Of a stretch of 64,000 nucleotides of DNA, positions 9,403 through 17,507 are shown one piece after another. The notes beneath the pieces are model-generated. The model saw only the letters and a program-made list of their open reading frames with translations, did no database searches and was not told the origin of the DNA. The position numbers were made by a program, and so were the translations under genes. This DNA is from Skermanella aerolata KACC 11604 (GTDB taxonomy: Bacteria > Pseudomonadota > Alphaproteobacteria > Azospirillales > Azospirillaceae), in the NCBI RefSeq assembly GCF_000936425.1, contig NZ_AVFK01000035.1, positions 1 through 64,000 on the forward strand, given 5' to 3'. Position 1 is the stretch's first letter. Every line of letters begins with the position of its first letter.

Positions 9403-10523
9403 ACGCGATGTGGGACCGCAGCCCCGACTATGGCCACGACCACAGCCAGGGGCGCGCCGGCCTCTCGGTCGGGTTCATCCTGACCAACAACTTCACGCTG
9501 ACGGCGCTGTCCACCTTCATGGACGCATTGCGGCTGGCCGCCGACGACGGCGACGGCAGCCGGCAGATCCGCTGCCGCTGGACCATCATGGGATCGTCCG
9601 CCGAACCGGTCAGGTCGAGCTGCGGCATCCCGGTCGCCCGCTGGGAACCGTTCCAGGACCCGCGCCAGTTCGACTACATCGTCGTGGTCGGCGGCCTGCT
9701 CCACGCCGGCCCCCAACTGGACGCCCAATCGGTCGACTATCTGCGCTCGGCGGCATCCCGAGGTGTCGGGCTGGTAGGGGTCTGCACCGGCAGCTTCGTC
9801 CTCAGCCGGATCGGCCTGATGCGCGGCCGGCGCTGCTGCGTGAGCTGGTATCATCACCGCGACTACTTGGAGGAGTTCCCCGACCATGAGCCGGTCGCCG
9901 ACCAGCTCTACGTGGTAGACCGCGACCGCATCACCTGCGCCGGCGGGGCCGGCGTCGCCGATCTGGCGGCCTTCCTGATCGAGCGCCATCTGGGCGCCGC
10001 CTGTGCCCAGAAGACGATGCATATTTTGCTGATCGATAAGGCGCGGCCACCGGGACAGAGCCAGCCTCAGCCGCCGACCTCCAGTGAGCCGGGGGGAGGG
10101 GCGATCGTCAACGATCGCGTCCGCCGGGCATTGCTGCTCATGGAGCAGAACCTCAGCCCGCCCTTGTCGGTCGAGCAGATCGCCCGAAGACTCAGCGTCA
10201 GCACCCGGCAGTTCGAGCGGCTGTTCCGCGAAGCGACCGGCATGAACCCGACCGGCTTCTACCGAATCCTGCGCCTGCGCTACGGCCATTGGCTGCTGCG
10301 CAATTCGGCGCGCTCGGTCACGTCGATAGCGCTGGAGACCGGTTTCGCCGACTGTGCTCATTTTTCCCGCCAGTTCCGCGAGGTCTACGGCATCAGCCCA
10401 TCCGAACTCCGCCGCGGCGGCCCGCCGCCGGAACCTGCCGCCTTGACGGAAGGCTTGAGCGCCGTGGAGGCACTGGCGCTGGACCGCGATCTGGTGCCGC
10501 CGGACCGGCGCTTGTTCGAGTAG
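9399..10523 (+). CDS. GlxA-type AraC-family regulator (second of two)
   Basis: 374 residues with the same two-domain plan as its upstream neighbour: DJ-1/PfpI-like domain (about 22-205, with GVCTGSFVLSRIGLM) and AraC DNA-binding domain (about 245-345). A Pro/Gln/Ser-rich linker of about 25 residues separates them. The two proteins are clearly diverged from each other, so this is an old pair rather than a recent duplication. Start overlaps the previous stop. Target genes could be betC-choX downstream, which is inferred from position only. Confidence 0.84.
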   Translation: MNAMWDRSPDYGHDHSQGRAGLSVGFILTNNFTLTALSTFMDALRLAADDGDGSRQIRCRWTIMGSSAEPVRSSCGIPVARWEPFQDPRQFDYIVVVGGLLHAGPQLDAQSVDYLRSAASRGVGLVGVCTGSFVLSRIGLMRGRRCCVSWYHHRDYLEEFPDHEPVADQLYVVDRDRITCAGGAGVADLAAFLIERHLGAACAQKTMHILLIDKARPPGQSQPQPPTSSEPGGGAIVNDRVRRALLLMEQNLSPPLSVEQIARRLSVSTRQFERLFREATGMNPTGFYRILRLRYGHWLLRNSARSVTSIALETGFADCAHFSRQFREVYGISPSELRRGGPPPEPAALTEGLSAVEALALDRDLVPPDRRLFE

Positions 10524-10586
10524 CCGCCCGATCCGGGCGCAACGTCAATCCCCAGCGCCAAGCTGTGGAACCCGGAACAATTGATG

Positions 10587-10615
10587 CCGGTCCTGTTTTT
10601 CCCAAGCAGGACCGG
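10587..10615. promoter_or_regulatory. Perfect inverted repeat in the betC leader
   Basis: CCGGTCCTG (10587-10595) and CAGGACCGG (10607-10615) form a perfect 9-bp stem around an 11-nt loop, ending 5 bases before the betC ribosome site. There is no T-run on either strand after it, so it is not a standard terminator. It may be an operator or a leader hairpin acting on betC. Confidence 0.5.
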
Positions 10616-10639
10616 AAACAGGAGAGGTGCGTGCAAAAA

Positions 10640-12178
10640 ATGACAAGTCGGCCGAACATACTGATATTGATGGCGGATCAGCTTACCCCCGGCGTGCTCG
10701 CGGCCTATGGCGGCGGACCTGCCAAGACGCCGAATATCGATGCGCTGGCGGCCGGCGGCGTCACCTTCGAGTCCGCCTACTGCAACAGCCCGCTCTGCGC
10801 GCCGTCCCGCTACGTCTTCATGTCGGGACGGCTGCCGTCGGCCATCGGCGCCTACGACAACTCGGCCGAGTTCCCGTCGGACGTTCCGACTTTCGCGCAT
10901 TACCTGCGCCATGCCGGCTATCAAACCATCCTGGCCGGCAAGATGCATTTCTGCGGGCCGGATCAGCTTCACGGTTTCGAGCAGCGGCTGACGACCGACA
11001 TCTACCCGGCGGATTTCGGCTGGACGCCGGATTGGGACAGGTTCGGCCACCGTCCCTCCTGGTACCACAACATGAGTTCGGTCACCGATGCCGGGCTATG
11101 CGTGCGGACCAACCAGATCGACTTCGACGAGGAGGTGGCCTTCGCCTCCCGCCAAAAGCTCTACGACATCGCCCGCGGGCGCGACGAGCGGCCGTTCTGC
11201 ATGGTGGTGTCGATGACCCACCCGCACGATCCCTACGCCATCACGCGGGAATACTGGGACCGCTACGGCGACGACGAAATAGAGCTTCCCCGCGTCAGCA
11301 TCCCGCACGACCGGTACGATCCCCACTCGCTCCGGCTCCGCCATGTCAGCGACATGGACAATGCGGAGATCACCGAACAGCATATCCGAACCGCGCGCCG
11401 AGCCTATTACGGTGCCGTCTCCTTCATCGACGATCAGATCGGCCGGGTGCTCCAGGCGCTGCGCGATACCGGGCAGGAAGACAACACCATCGTCGTTCTG
11501 CTGTCCGACCATGGCGAGATGCTGGGCGAACGCGGGCTCTGGTACAAGATGAGCTTCTTCGAGCCGGCCTGCCGCATCCCGCTGATCGTCCACGCGCCGA
11601 AGCACTTCGCGGCGCACCGGGTAGCCGCCTCGGTATCGTCGGTCGATCTGCTGCCGACGCTGGCGGAACTGGCCCATGACGGCAACTCGCCGGACTATGC
11701 AACCGCTATCGAGGGCCGCAGCCTGCTGCCGCATCTCCAGGGCACCGGCGGGCACGACGAGGTGATCGGCGAATATCTGGCGGAGGGAGCCATCGCCCCC
11801 ATCGTCATGATCCGGCGCGGAGCCGAGAAGTTCATCCACTCGCCGGTTGATCCCGATCAGTTGTACGACCTTGGCGACGACCCGGACGAACTGGTCAATC
11901 TCGCGGCGGTCCCGGCTGCGGCGGAAACGGTTGCGGCCTACCGGTCGGAGATCGCCCGGCGCTGGGACCTGGAGGCATTACGCGCCTACGTGGTGGCGAG
12001 CCAGCGCCGCCGCCGGCTGGTGTTCGAAGCGCTGACCAGAGGCGGTCGCCATTCCTGGGACCACCAGCCGCCGCACAATGCGGCAGAGAAGTACATGCGC
12101 AACCACATCGACCTCGACGACCTGGAGGCGATGGCACGCTTTCCAGCGGTGCGGCGGGGTTCGACAACGACGGCTTAA
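10640..12178 (+). CDS. betC: Choline-sulfatase
   Basis: 512 residues, the same length as the Sinorhizobium enzyme. It cleaves choline-O-sulfate to choline and sulfate in the cytoplasm. The alkaline-phosphatase-superfamily sulfatase core starts with NILILMADQ; the formylglycine motif is LCAPSR with the modified Cys at residue 53, and the metal-site segment SDHGEMLGERGLWYK is present. The C-terminal region has the choline-sulfatase-specific extension. An upstream in-frame GTG at 10631 fits the GGAGAGG site by spacing as well as or better than the ATG, so the N-terminus could be three residues longer. choX copy 2 begins 16 bp after the stop. Confidence 0.93.
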   Translation: MTSRPNILILMADQLTPGVLAAYGGGPAKTPNIDALAAGGVTFESAYCNSPLCAPSRYVFMSGRLPSAIGAYDNSAEFPSDVPTFAHYLRHAGYQTILAGKMHFCGPDQLHGFEQRLTTDIYPADFGWTPDWDRFGHRPSWYHNMSSVTDAGLCVRTNQIDFDEEVAFASRQKLYDIARGRDERPFCMVVSMTHPHDPYAITREYWDRYGDDEIELPRVSIPHDRYDPHSLRLRHVSDMDNAEITEQHIRTARRAYYGAVSFIDDQIGRVLQALRDTGQEDNTIVVLLSDHGEMLGERGLWYKMSFFEPACRIPLIVHAPKHFAAHRVAASVSSVDLLPTLAELAHDGNSPDYATAIEGRSLLPHLQGTGGHDEVIGEYLAEGAIAPIVMIRRGAEKFIHSPVDPDQLYDLGDDPDELVNLAAVPAAAETVAAYRSEIARRWDLEALRAYVVASQRRRRLVFEALTRGGRHSWDHQPPHNAAEKYMRNHIDLDDLEAMARFPAVRRGSTTTA

Positions 12179-12194
12179 CAAGGGGAACAGACCG

Positions 12195-13154
12195 ATGAAG
12201 GCATCCAGACTTGCGGCGGGCATCGCTACCGGCGGGCTTATGGGATTGCTGCTGCTAGGCTCATCCGCGCAGGCGGCCGATCCCGAGGCGTGCCAGACGG
12301 TACGCATGTCCGACCCTGGCTGGACCGACATCACGGCGACCAACGCCGTCGCCGGCCTGTTGCTGAAGGGCTTGGGCTATCAGCAGAAGGTCGAGACGGT
12401 GGCGGTGCCGATCACCTTCCAGGGACTGAAGAACGGCCAGATCGACGTCTTCCTCGGCAACTGGATGCCGGCGCAGAGCCATCTGGCGAAGCCGCTCCTG
12501 GAGAACAAGGAAGCCGACCTGATCCGGGCCAACCTGGAGAACGCCAAGTTCACGCTAGCCGTGCCGAACTACGTGGCGGAGGGCGGTGTCCGCAGCTTCG
12601 CCGACCTTGGCCGCTTCCCCGACAAGTTCGAACGCAAGATCTACGGCATCGATCCCGGCGCTCCCGCCAACACCAATATCGACCGAATGATCAAGGAGAA
12701 GGCCTTCGACCTCGGCAACTGGGAACTGGTGCCGTCGAGCGAGCAGGGCATGCTGGCCCAGGTCAACCGCAAGTCCCGGCGGGAGGACTGGATCGTCTTC
12801 CTGGCCTGGGAGCCGCATCCCATGAACAAGAAGTTCAACATCACGTACTTGAGCGGCGGTGACGAGTATTTTGGCGCCAACTACGGCGGCACGACGATCA
12901 ACACGCTGGCCCGGCGCGGCTACACCGAGCAGTGCCCGAATGCCGGCAAGCTGTTCAGCCAGCTCGTCTTCAGCACCGAGATGGAAAACGCCATCATGGA
13001 AGGCATCGAGGACAAGCGTCAGGATGCCGCCGTCGCGGCCACGGAATACCTGAAGGCCAATCCCCAGCCGATCGCGGCTTGGCTGGACGGTGTCACCACC
13101 TTCACCGGCGAACCGGGTCTCCCGGCGGTCCGCAAGGCGCTGAAGCTGGACTGA
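12195..13154 (+). CDS. choX: Choline-type ABC transporter substrate-binding protein (copy 2)
   Basis: 319 residues, periplasmic, with a signal peptide (cleavage about residue 27, Ala-Gln-Ala). It is clearly paralogous to the protein at 3222-4214 and keeps the aromatic cage: Trp and Asp in DPGWTD, Trp in GNWMP, Tyr in NYVAEGG and Trp in AWEPHP. It follows betC by 16 bp, so it is probably co-transcribed with the sulfatase; a choline-O-sulfate preference is a reasonable guess but unproven. Again no permease or ATPase gene is adjacent. Confidence 0.9.
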   Translation: MKASRLAAGIATGGLMGLLLLGSSAQAADPEACQTVRMSDPGWTDITATNAVAGLLLKGLGYQQKVETVAVPITFQGLKNGQIDVFLGNWMPAQSHLAKPLLENKEADLIRANLENAKFTLAVPNYVAEGGVRSFADLGRFPDKFERKIYGIDPGAPANTNIDRMIKEKAFDLGNWELVPSSEQGMLAQVNRKSRREDWIVFLAWEPHPMNKKFNITYLSGGDEYFGANYGGTTINTLARRGYTEQCPNAGKLFSQLVFSTEMENAIMEGIEDKRQDAAVAATEYLKANPQPIAAWLDGVTTFTGEPGLPAVRKALKLD

Positions 13155-13193
13155 TGCCAGCGGCATTGAAGCGTGACTGGTCTGGAACGTTAA

Positions 13194-13261
13194 ATGTCGG
13201 GCTGAAGAGGCCCGACCTACGTCAGCGTGTTTTCGTAGGTCGGGCCTCTTCAGCCCGACAT
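13194..13261. repeat. Nested palindromic repeat, copy 1
   Basis: A perfect 28-bp inverted repeat (arms 13194-13221 and 13234-13261) with a 12-nt centre. Each arm is itself a hairpin (GTCGGGC and GCCCGAC around 7 nt), so the DNA could form either one long stem or a two-hairpin structure. It sits between the convergent ends of choX copy 2 and a response regulator. A relative with the shared CCTAC...GTAGG core lies at 33851-33916. Confidence 0.9.
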
Positions 13262-13277
13262 CGCTGGAACGCCGGTT

Positions 13278-13658
13278 TCAGCCGACAGGCTCCAGCAGCC
13301 GGCTGACGGCGTCGATGACTTCCTGGGGGGCGAAGGGTTTGCGCAGGGTGGCGCTGGCGCCGAACTGCTCGGCGTGGCGGAGGAAGTCGCAGTTGCCGAG
13401 CCGTCCGCCGCCCGAGATGGCGACGATCGGCAGCGCCGGGCGGGCGCGGTGCAGTTCGCGGATGGTTTCGATGCCTTCCTTCGTCGGCATCAGGATATCG
13501 CAGATCACCAGATCGGGAGTGGACTGGGCGACGGCCTCGAGACCTTGTTCGCCGTTCGTCGCTTCCACGACGGTATAGCCGGCGCGTGTCAGGATCCGGG
13601 ACAGCGTGACGCGCACCAGCATCTCATCGTCGATCAGCACAATGCTCTTCTTCGTCAT
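13278..13658 (-). CDS. Single-domain response regulator (CheY-like)
   Basis: 126 residues, one receiver domain and no output domain. The acidic pocket is Asp10-Asp11-Glu12, the phosphoacceptor is Asp54 (ICDILMP), with the switch Ser82 and Lys107 (RKPF). The start at 13658 has GAGG 4 bases upstream; the frame is open to 13736 but the receiver fold begins here. The gene lies about 110 bp downstream of a histidine kinase on the same strand, its likely partner. With no output domain, it must act by protein contact or phosphotransfer. Confidence 0.88.
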   Translation of the reverse strand: MTKKSIVLIDDEMLVRVTLSRILTRAGYTVVEATNGEQGLEAVAQSTPDLVICDILMPTKEGIETIRELHRARPALPIVAISGGGRLGNCDFLRHAEQFGASATLRKPFAPQEVIDAVSRLLEPVG

Positions 13659-13766
13659 CTCGCCTCTGCGTAACTCTCGGTCAGGAGGCATTCTGCGGCA
13701 TATTCCTTTCCATACTGTAACTAAACATTGCAGCAATGATTCTGTTCAGCCGCCTTTAGAAGACTG

Positions 13767-15899
13767 TTAGATAAAATCACAGAGTTTCGGATTTTCAGCT
13801 TCCGCGCTGGAAGCGTGTGTTTCGGCAATGGGCAATGCCACCTCGAAGACCGTCCCGGCATCCGAGTTGCTGCGGACGTCGATCCTGCCGCCATGTCCCA
13901 TGACGATCCCGTGGACCACGGCCAGTCCAAGGCCCGTCCCTTCGCCGACCGGCTTCGTCGTGAAGAACGGTTCGAAGATCCGTGCCCGGGTAGCCTCATC
14001 CATGCCGTTGCCCGTGTCCGCCACGGACAGCAGCGCCTCGTCGCCGATCCGTGCCACGGAAATGACGATGGCGCCTGGACAATCGCCGATCGCCTGGGCG
14101 GCATTGGTCACCAGATTGACGATCACCTGCTGCAACTGGGACGGATCGGCCATGACGATGGCTCCGAGCGTGGCGCTACATTCGACCCTGATGGCGGGCG
14201 GCAGCGCCCGTCGCAGCAGGTCCCAGGTGCTGGAAACGATCCGGCCGACATCGACGGCATGGCGCGTCGGGGCTTCCTTGCGGCTGAAAGCCAGGATCTG
14301 GCGGACGAGGTCGCGGGCGCGGACGGCGCCCCCCACGACCACTTCCAGATCGGCACGGTCCCTGCTTCCGGCGGGAAGGTTTTCCAGCACGCATTCGGTC
14401 AAGCCCAGCACGGGCACCAGCGCGTTATTCAGGTCATGGGCGATGCCGCCGGCCAGCGTGCCCAGCGCCTCCATCTTGAGGGATTGCTGAAGCTGCCGCT
14501 CCAGTTCGAACCGCTTGGCCTCCGCCCGCCGCATTTTGGTGACGTCCTGCAAGGTGCCGACGACGGCAGCCACCTGGGAGCCGAACATCATCGGTTCGCA
14601 CTTGCACCGGCAGCGCCTGATCTGGCCGTCCGGACGAACGATGTCGATCTCGATGCCTGCCGGAACCGTGCCGGACAATGCCGCATCCAGGAAGGGTTGG
14701 AGCAGGGGGCGGGTTTCCCGCGTAATTAACGCCGCGATGCTCTCAAGGGTGAGTTGGGACGAGCGCGGCTGGGCGAAGATCTCGTACATCATCTCCGACC
14801 ACACGATACGGCCGGAGCGCGGGTCCAGTTCCCAGCTTCCCACATGGGCGACGGCTTGGGCGCGGATCAGGTGCCGTTCGTTTCGCCAAAGGCGTTGGGT
14901 CGTATCCCCCAGCGCCAGCACCGCCCGGTCGCGGCGGCGCATCTGTTTCAACAGCAGCAGGGTCAAGGCCACGACACCCGCAGCCGCAGCCGCCCAGGCG
15001 ACGAAATAGCCGCGCGCGTCGTGATGCCAGCGGGACAGGGCTTCGCTAGTCGAGATGCCAACCAGAACCACCACGGAAAGGTCTTCCGGCTTGCGGTATC
15101 CCACGATCCGGTCGACGCCATCCAAAGGTGTTTCCATTCGGAACGCTCCCGTCGGCGCATCCAGCCGCCGCTCGCCGAACAAGGCATGGGCAGGAATTGC
15201 GCTGTTCTTCGGGATTTCCCGTCCTGGAGTCTGAAGCACCATCACGGTATCGCCCGATGCGATTGCGACGATGCCCTGCTCGCCGACCTGTAAGGCCTTG
15301 TAGAACGCCTCCGATCGCCTGGGTTCCATGACCGCGACGATGATGCCTGCAAACCTGCCATCCTCCGCGGACTCGACCGGTATGGTCAAAGGCACGATCG
15401 GAGCGCCGGAAAACAGGCTGGGAACGGCGACTCCAATCAGCATCTTCTTCTCTCCGGCCGCATGGGCACGGAAGTAGTCGCGGCCTGACGCATCGAACCC
15501 GATCGGCATGGTAGGGAGAGAAGAGGCGACCACCCGTCCGTCGGCGTCGACGAAGGAGAGTGCCTTCAGGTAAGGCAGGCTGTCGGCATTGGTGGCCAAT
15601 ACTTTCCCGATCGTATGCCTGTCGGCCGTGCCGGCCCCGTCGAGGGTTCGGAGATGAAGAGCCGTGGCGATGAGCACTGCGTTGACTGACGCAGCGGTTT
15701 CCCGCGTGTGCTCCTCCAGCACCTGGGCAAGCCGTTCAGCCGTCGCCGTGGCCGCCGACAGGGAGGCGATCCGGTCCTGGCGAAGCTGGAACAGGAACAT
15801 GATGCTGAGAAGGCCGAACATCGCCAGTCCGAAGGCACGGGCGGCCCAGCGCTTCCGGGCGGCGGCGCGAGGGCTTCCCAGGCTGTCGCGCGGTCGCAT
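13767..15899 (-). CDS. Sensor histidine kinase with Cache and PAS domains
   Basis: 710 residues from the ATG at 15899, which has AGGAG upstream; a TTG 39 bases further 5' is an alternative. Order of domains: membrane span (about 20-38), periplasmic double-Cache-type sensor (about 40-290), second span (about 305-325), PAS (about 345-465, with HVGSWELDPRSG), HisKA with the phosphorylated His in GGIAHDLNNAL (about 492), then HATPase (DTGNGMDEATR, FFTTKPVGEGTGLGLA). The family senses small molecules such as carboxylates or amino acids outside the cell. The CheY-like protein downstream is the probable target. Confidence 0.9.
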   Translation of the reverse strand: MRPRDSLGSPRAAARKRWAARAFGLAMFGLLSIMFLFQLRQDRIASLSAATATAERLAQVLEEHTRETAASVNAVLIATALHLRTLDGAGTADRHTIGKVLATNADSLPYLKALSFVDADGRVVASSLPTMPIGFDASGRDYFRAHAAGEKKMLIGVAVPSLFSGAPIVPLTIPVESAEDGRFAGIIVAVMEPRRSEAFYKALQVGEQGIVAIASGDTVMVLQTPGREIPKNSAIPAHALFGERRLDAPTGAFRMETPLDGVDRIVGYRKPEDLSVVVLVGISTSEALSRWHHDARGYFVAWAAAAAGVVALTLLLLKQMRRRDRAVLALGDTTQRLWRNERHLIRAQAVAHVGSWELDPRSGRIVWSEMMYEIFAQPRSSQLTLESIAALITRETRPLLQPFLDAALSGTVPAGIEIDIVRPDGQIRRCRCKCEPMMFGSQVAAVVGTLQDVTKMRRAEAKRFELERQLQQSLKMEALGTLAGGIAHDLNNALVPVLGLTECVLENLPAGSRDRADLEVVVGGAVRARDLVRQILAFSRKEAPTRHAVDVGRIVSSTWDLLRRALPPAIRVECSATLGAIVMADPSQLQQVIVNLVTNAAQAIGDCPGAIVISVARIGDEALLSVADTGNGMDEATRARIFEPFFTTKPVGEGTGLGLAVVHGIVMGHGGRIDVRSNSDAGTVFEVALPIAETHASSAEAENPKLCDFI

Positions 15900-16114
15900 G
15901 GCGATCGGGTCTCCTCGTCTTCCAGAAATTGCTTTCAATTCGAATAGAAAGATCGGTCTACTCGGTAGTCGTTAAGATTCGGCTGACATATCCGCCTATT
16001 CATATTCCGGCCATGGATCAACCGGGCTTCCGCTGTGTTGGCGACTACAAGGACTGCTCCCAGGTCCAGCCGGGCCGCACCGTTCCGCGAGAAACGCTCC
16101 ATGAGAAACGCATC

Positions 16115-16639
16115 ATGAAAAATCGGTTCGCCGGCCTCCTTGTCGTCCTGGCACTGGCGGCGGGACTGCCTGCCTCGGCGTCGGCAGCCGGGCCGCCGGA
16201 GCAAGATCGACAATTTGTCGAGGCCGCGGCGCGGGCGGAAGCCTCGCGGATCGAATCCGCCGAGCAGGCGCTGACAAAGGCCGGTGACAAGCGGGTCCGG
16301 ATTTTCGCCGAACGCATCATCGAGGACCACCGCCCGATCTCCCAGGAACTGACTGTACTGGCATCCGACGCAGGGATTCCCGTCCTTGCGGATGCCGCCT
16401 CGTCTTCGCCGACCCGGAGTTTCGACAATCTGTCTGGCAACGCCTTCGAGCACGCCTGGCTCGATGCGGAGGCGAAAGCCCACCAGGAATTGATCGATCT
16501 GTTCGGCCAACAGGCGGAAAAGGGCGAGAACCAGCAACTCCGCACCTTCGCCGCCAATCATCTGGCGTCGCTGCGCGACCATCTGGAAATTGCCCGCTCG
16601 CTCGGCGCCGAACTGCCGCGCCAGACCTCGTCCGATTAG
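16115..16639 (+). CDS. DUF4142 secreted protein
   Basis: 174 residues with a signal peptide (cleavage about residue 25). The mature part is mostly helical and matches the DUF4142 (ferritin-like, putative outer membrane) family: FVEAAARAEASRIESAEQAL, repeated His/Glu-rich helices (IIEDHRPISQEL, AKAHQELIDLFGQQA, NHLASLRDHLEIA). Function is not established for the family. The ribosome site is poor. It is divergent from the histidine kinase and 12 bp upstream of an esterase gene. Confidence 0.78.
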   Translation: MKNRFAGLLVVLALAAGLPASASAAGPPEQDRQFVEAAARAEASRIESAEQALTKAGDKRVRIFAERIIEDHRPISQELTVLASDAGIPVLADAASSSPTRSFDNLSGNAFEHAWLDAEAKAHQELIDLFGQQAEKGENQQLRTFAANHLASLRDHLEIARSLGAELPRQTSSD

Positions 16640-16651
16640 GGAGGGTTCCGG

Positions 16652-17500
16652 GTGTCGCGCTGGTCCGCCGCCGTCCTGCTGGTCCTGCTCTGGTCGACCG
16701 GTATCACCGCTACCGCCGAGGCCGCCAGATCGGCGGGGTGCGGCAGGCCCCCGCCCGCCAGCGTCCCGGACCGTGTCATGCTGGATGAGCGGGAGCGCAG
16801 CCTGATCGCCGACCTTCCCGCCGGCTACGAATCCGGCCATCCGCACCGGCTGGTCGTGGCCTTCCACGGGCGGACCAACGACAATGCCCAGGTCAGGGCC
16901 TATTACGGTCTGGAGCAGCCGGCCGGCGATCCGACCATCTTCGTCTATCCGCTGGCGCTGCGGCAAGCCGACGGCACCTTCAGCTGGGCCGATCCCGGCG
17001 ACAAGCCCGACAGCCTGCGCGACTACAGGCTGTTCGACGCCATCGTCGCCCGCTTCGCCGGGGATTACTGCGTCGATCCCGACCGCATCTTCGTGGTCGG
17101 CCATTCGCTGGGCGCGTCGTTCGTCAACAGCCTCGCCTGTGCCAGGGGCGACCTGATCCGGGGCGTCGGCAGCGTCGCCGGCGGCGTCCAGCGCTCCCAC
17201 TGCCGGGGCAGCGTCGCGGCGCTGGTGCTCCACAACCCGGCGGACAAGCTCGTGCCGTTCTCGGAAGGGGAGCGGGCACGCGACGCCCTGGTGGCGCAGA
17301 ACGGCCAGGACGAGGCGGCGGCGGAACCTGCCGAAGTCGGCCCCTTCGAGTGCGAGCGCTTCGCCGCCCATGATCCCGCCAATCCCGTCCTGTGGTGTCC
17401 GCACCATCAGGACCAGACCTCAAGGGGCCGCTACTATCCGCACCAGTGGCCGTCCGGAACCGGGGAGGCCATCATGGACTTCTTCGAAACCCTGAAGTGA
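16652..17500 (+). CDS. Secreted esterase/depolymerase-like alpha/beta hydrolase (LpqC family)
   Basis: 282 residues beginning at GTG, with GGGAGGG 7 bases upstream. A signal peptide (about residues 1-24) precedes an alpha/beta hydrolase fold of the PHB-depolymerase/feruloyl-esterase type: LVVAFHGRTNDN (oxyanion region), the nucleophile motif GHSLGAS (about residues 150-156), an Asp in HNPADKLVPF, and a late His in YYPHQWP. Several Cys suggest disulfides in the periplasm. The substrate cannot be told. The stop lies 7 bp from the convergent transporter gene. Confidence 0.8.
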   Translation: MSRWSAAVLLVLLWSTGITATAEAARSAGCGRPPPASVPDRVMLDERERSLIADLPAGYESGHPHRLVVAFHGRTNDNAQVRAYYGLEQPAGDPTIFVYPLALRQADGTFSWADPGDKPDSLRDYRLFDAIVARFAGDYCVDPDRIFVVGHSLGASFVNSLACARGDLIRGVGSVAGGVQRSHCRGSVAALVLHNPADKLVPFSEGERARDALVAQNGQDEAAAEPAEVGPFECERFAAHDPANPVLWCPHHQDQTSRGRYYPHQWPSGTGEAIMDFFETLK

Positions 17501-17507
17501 ACCCGCC

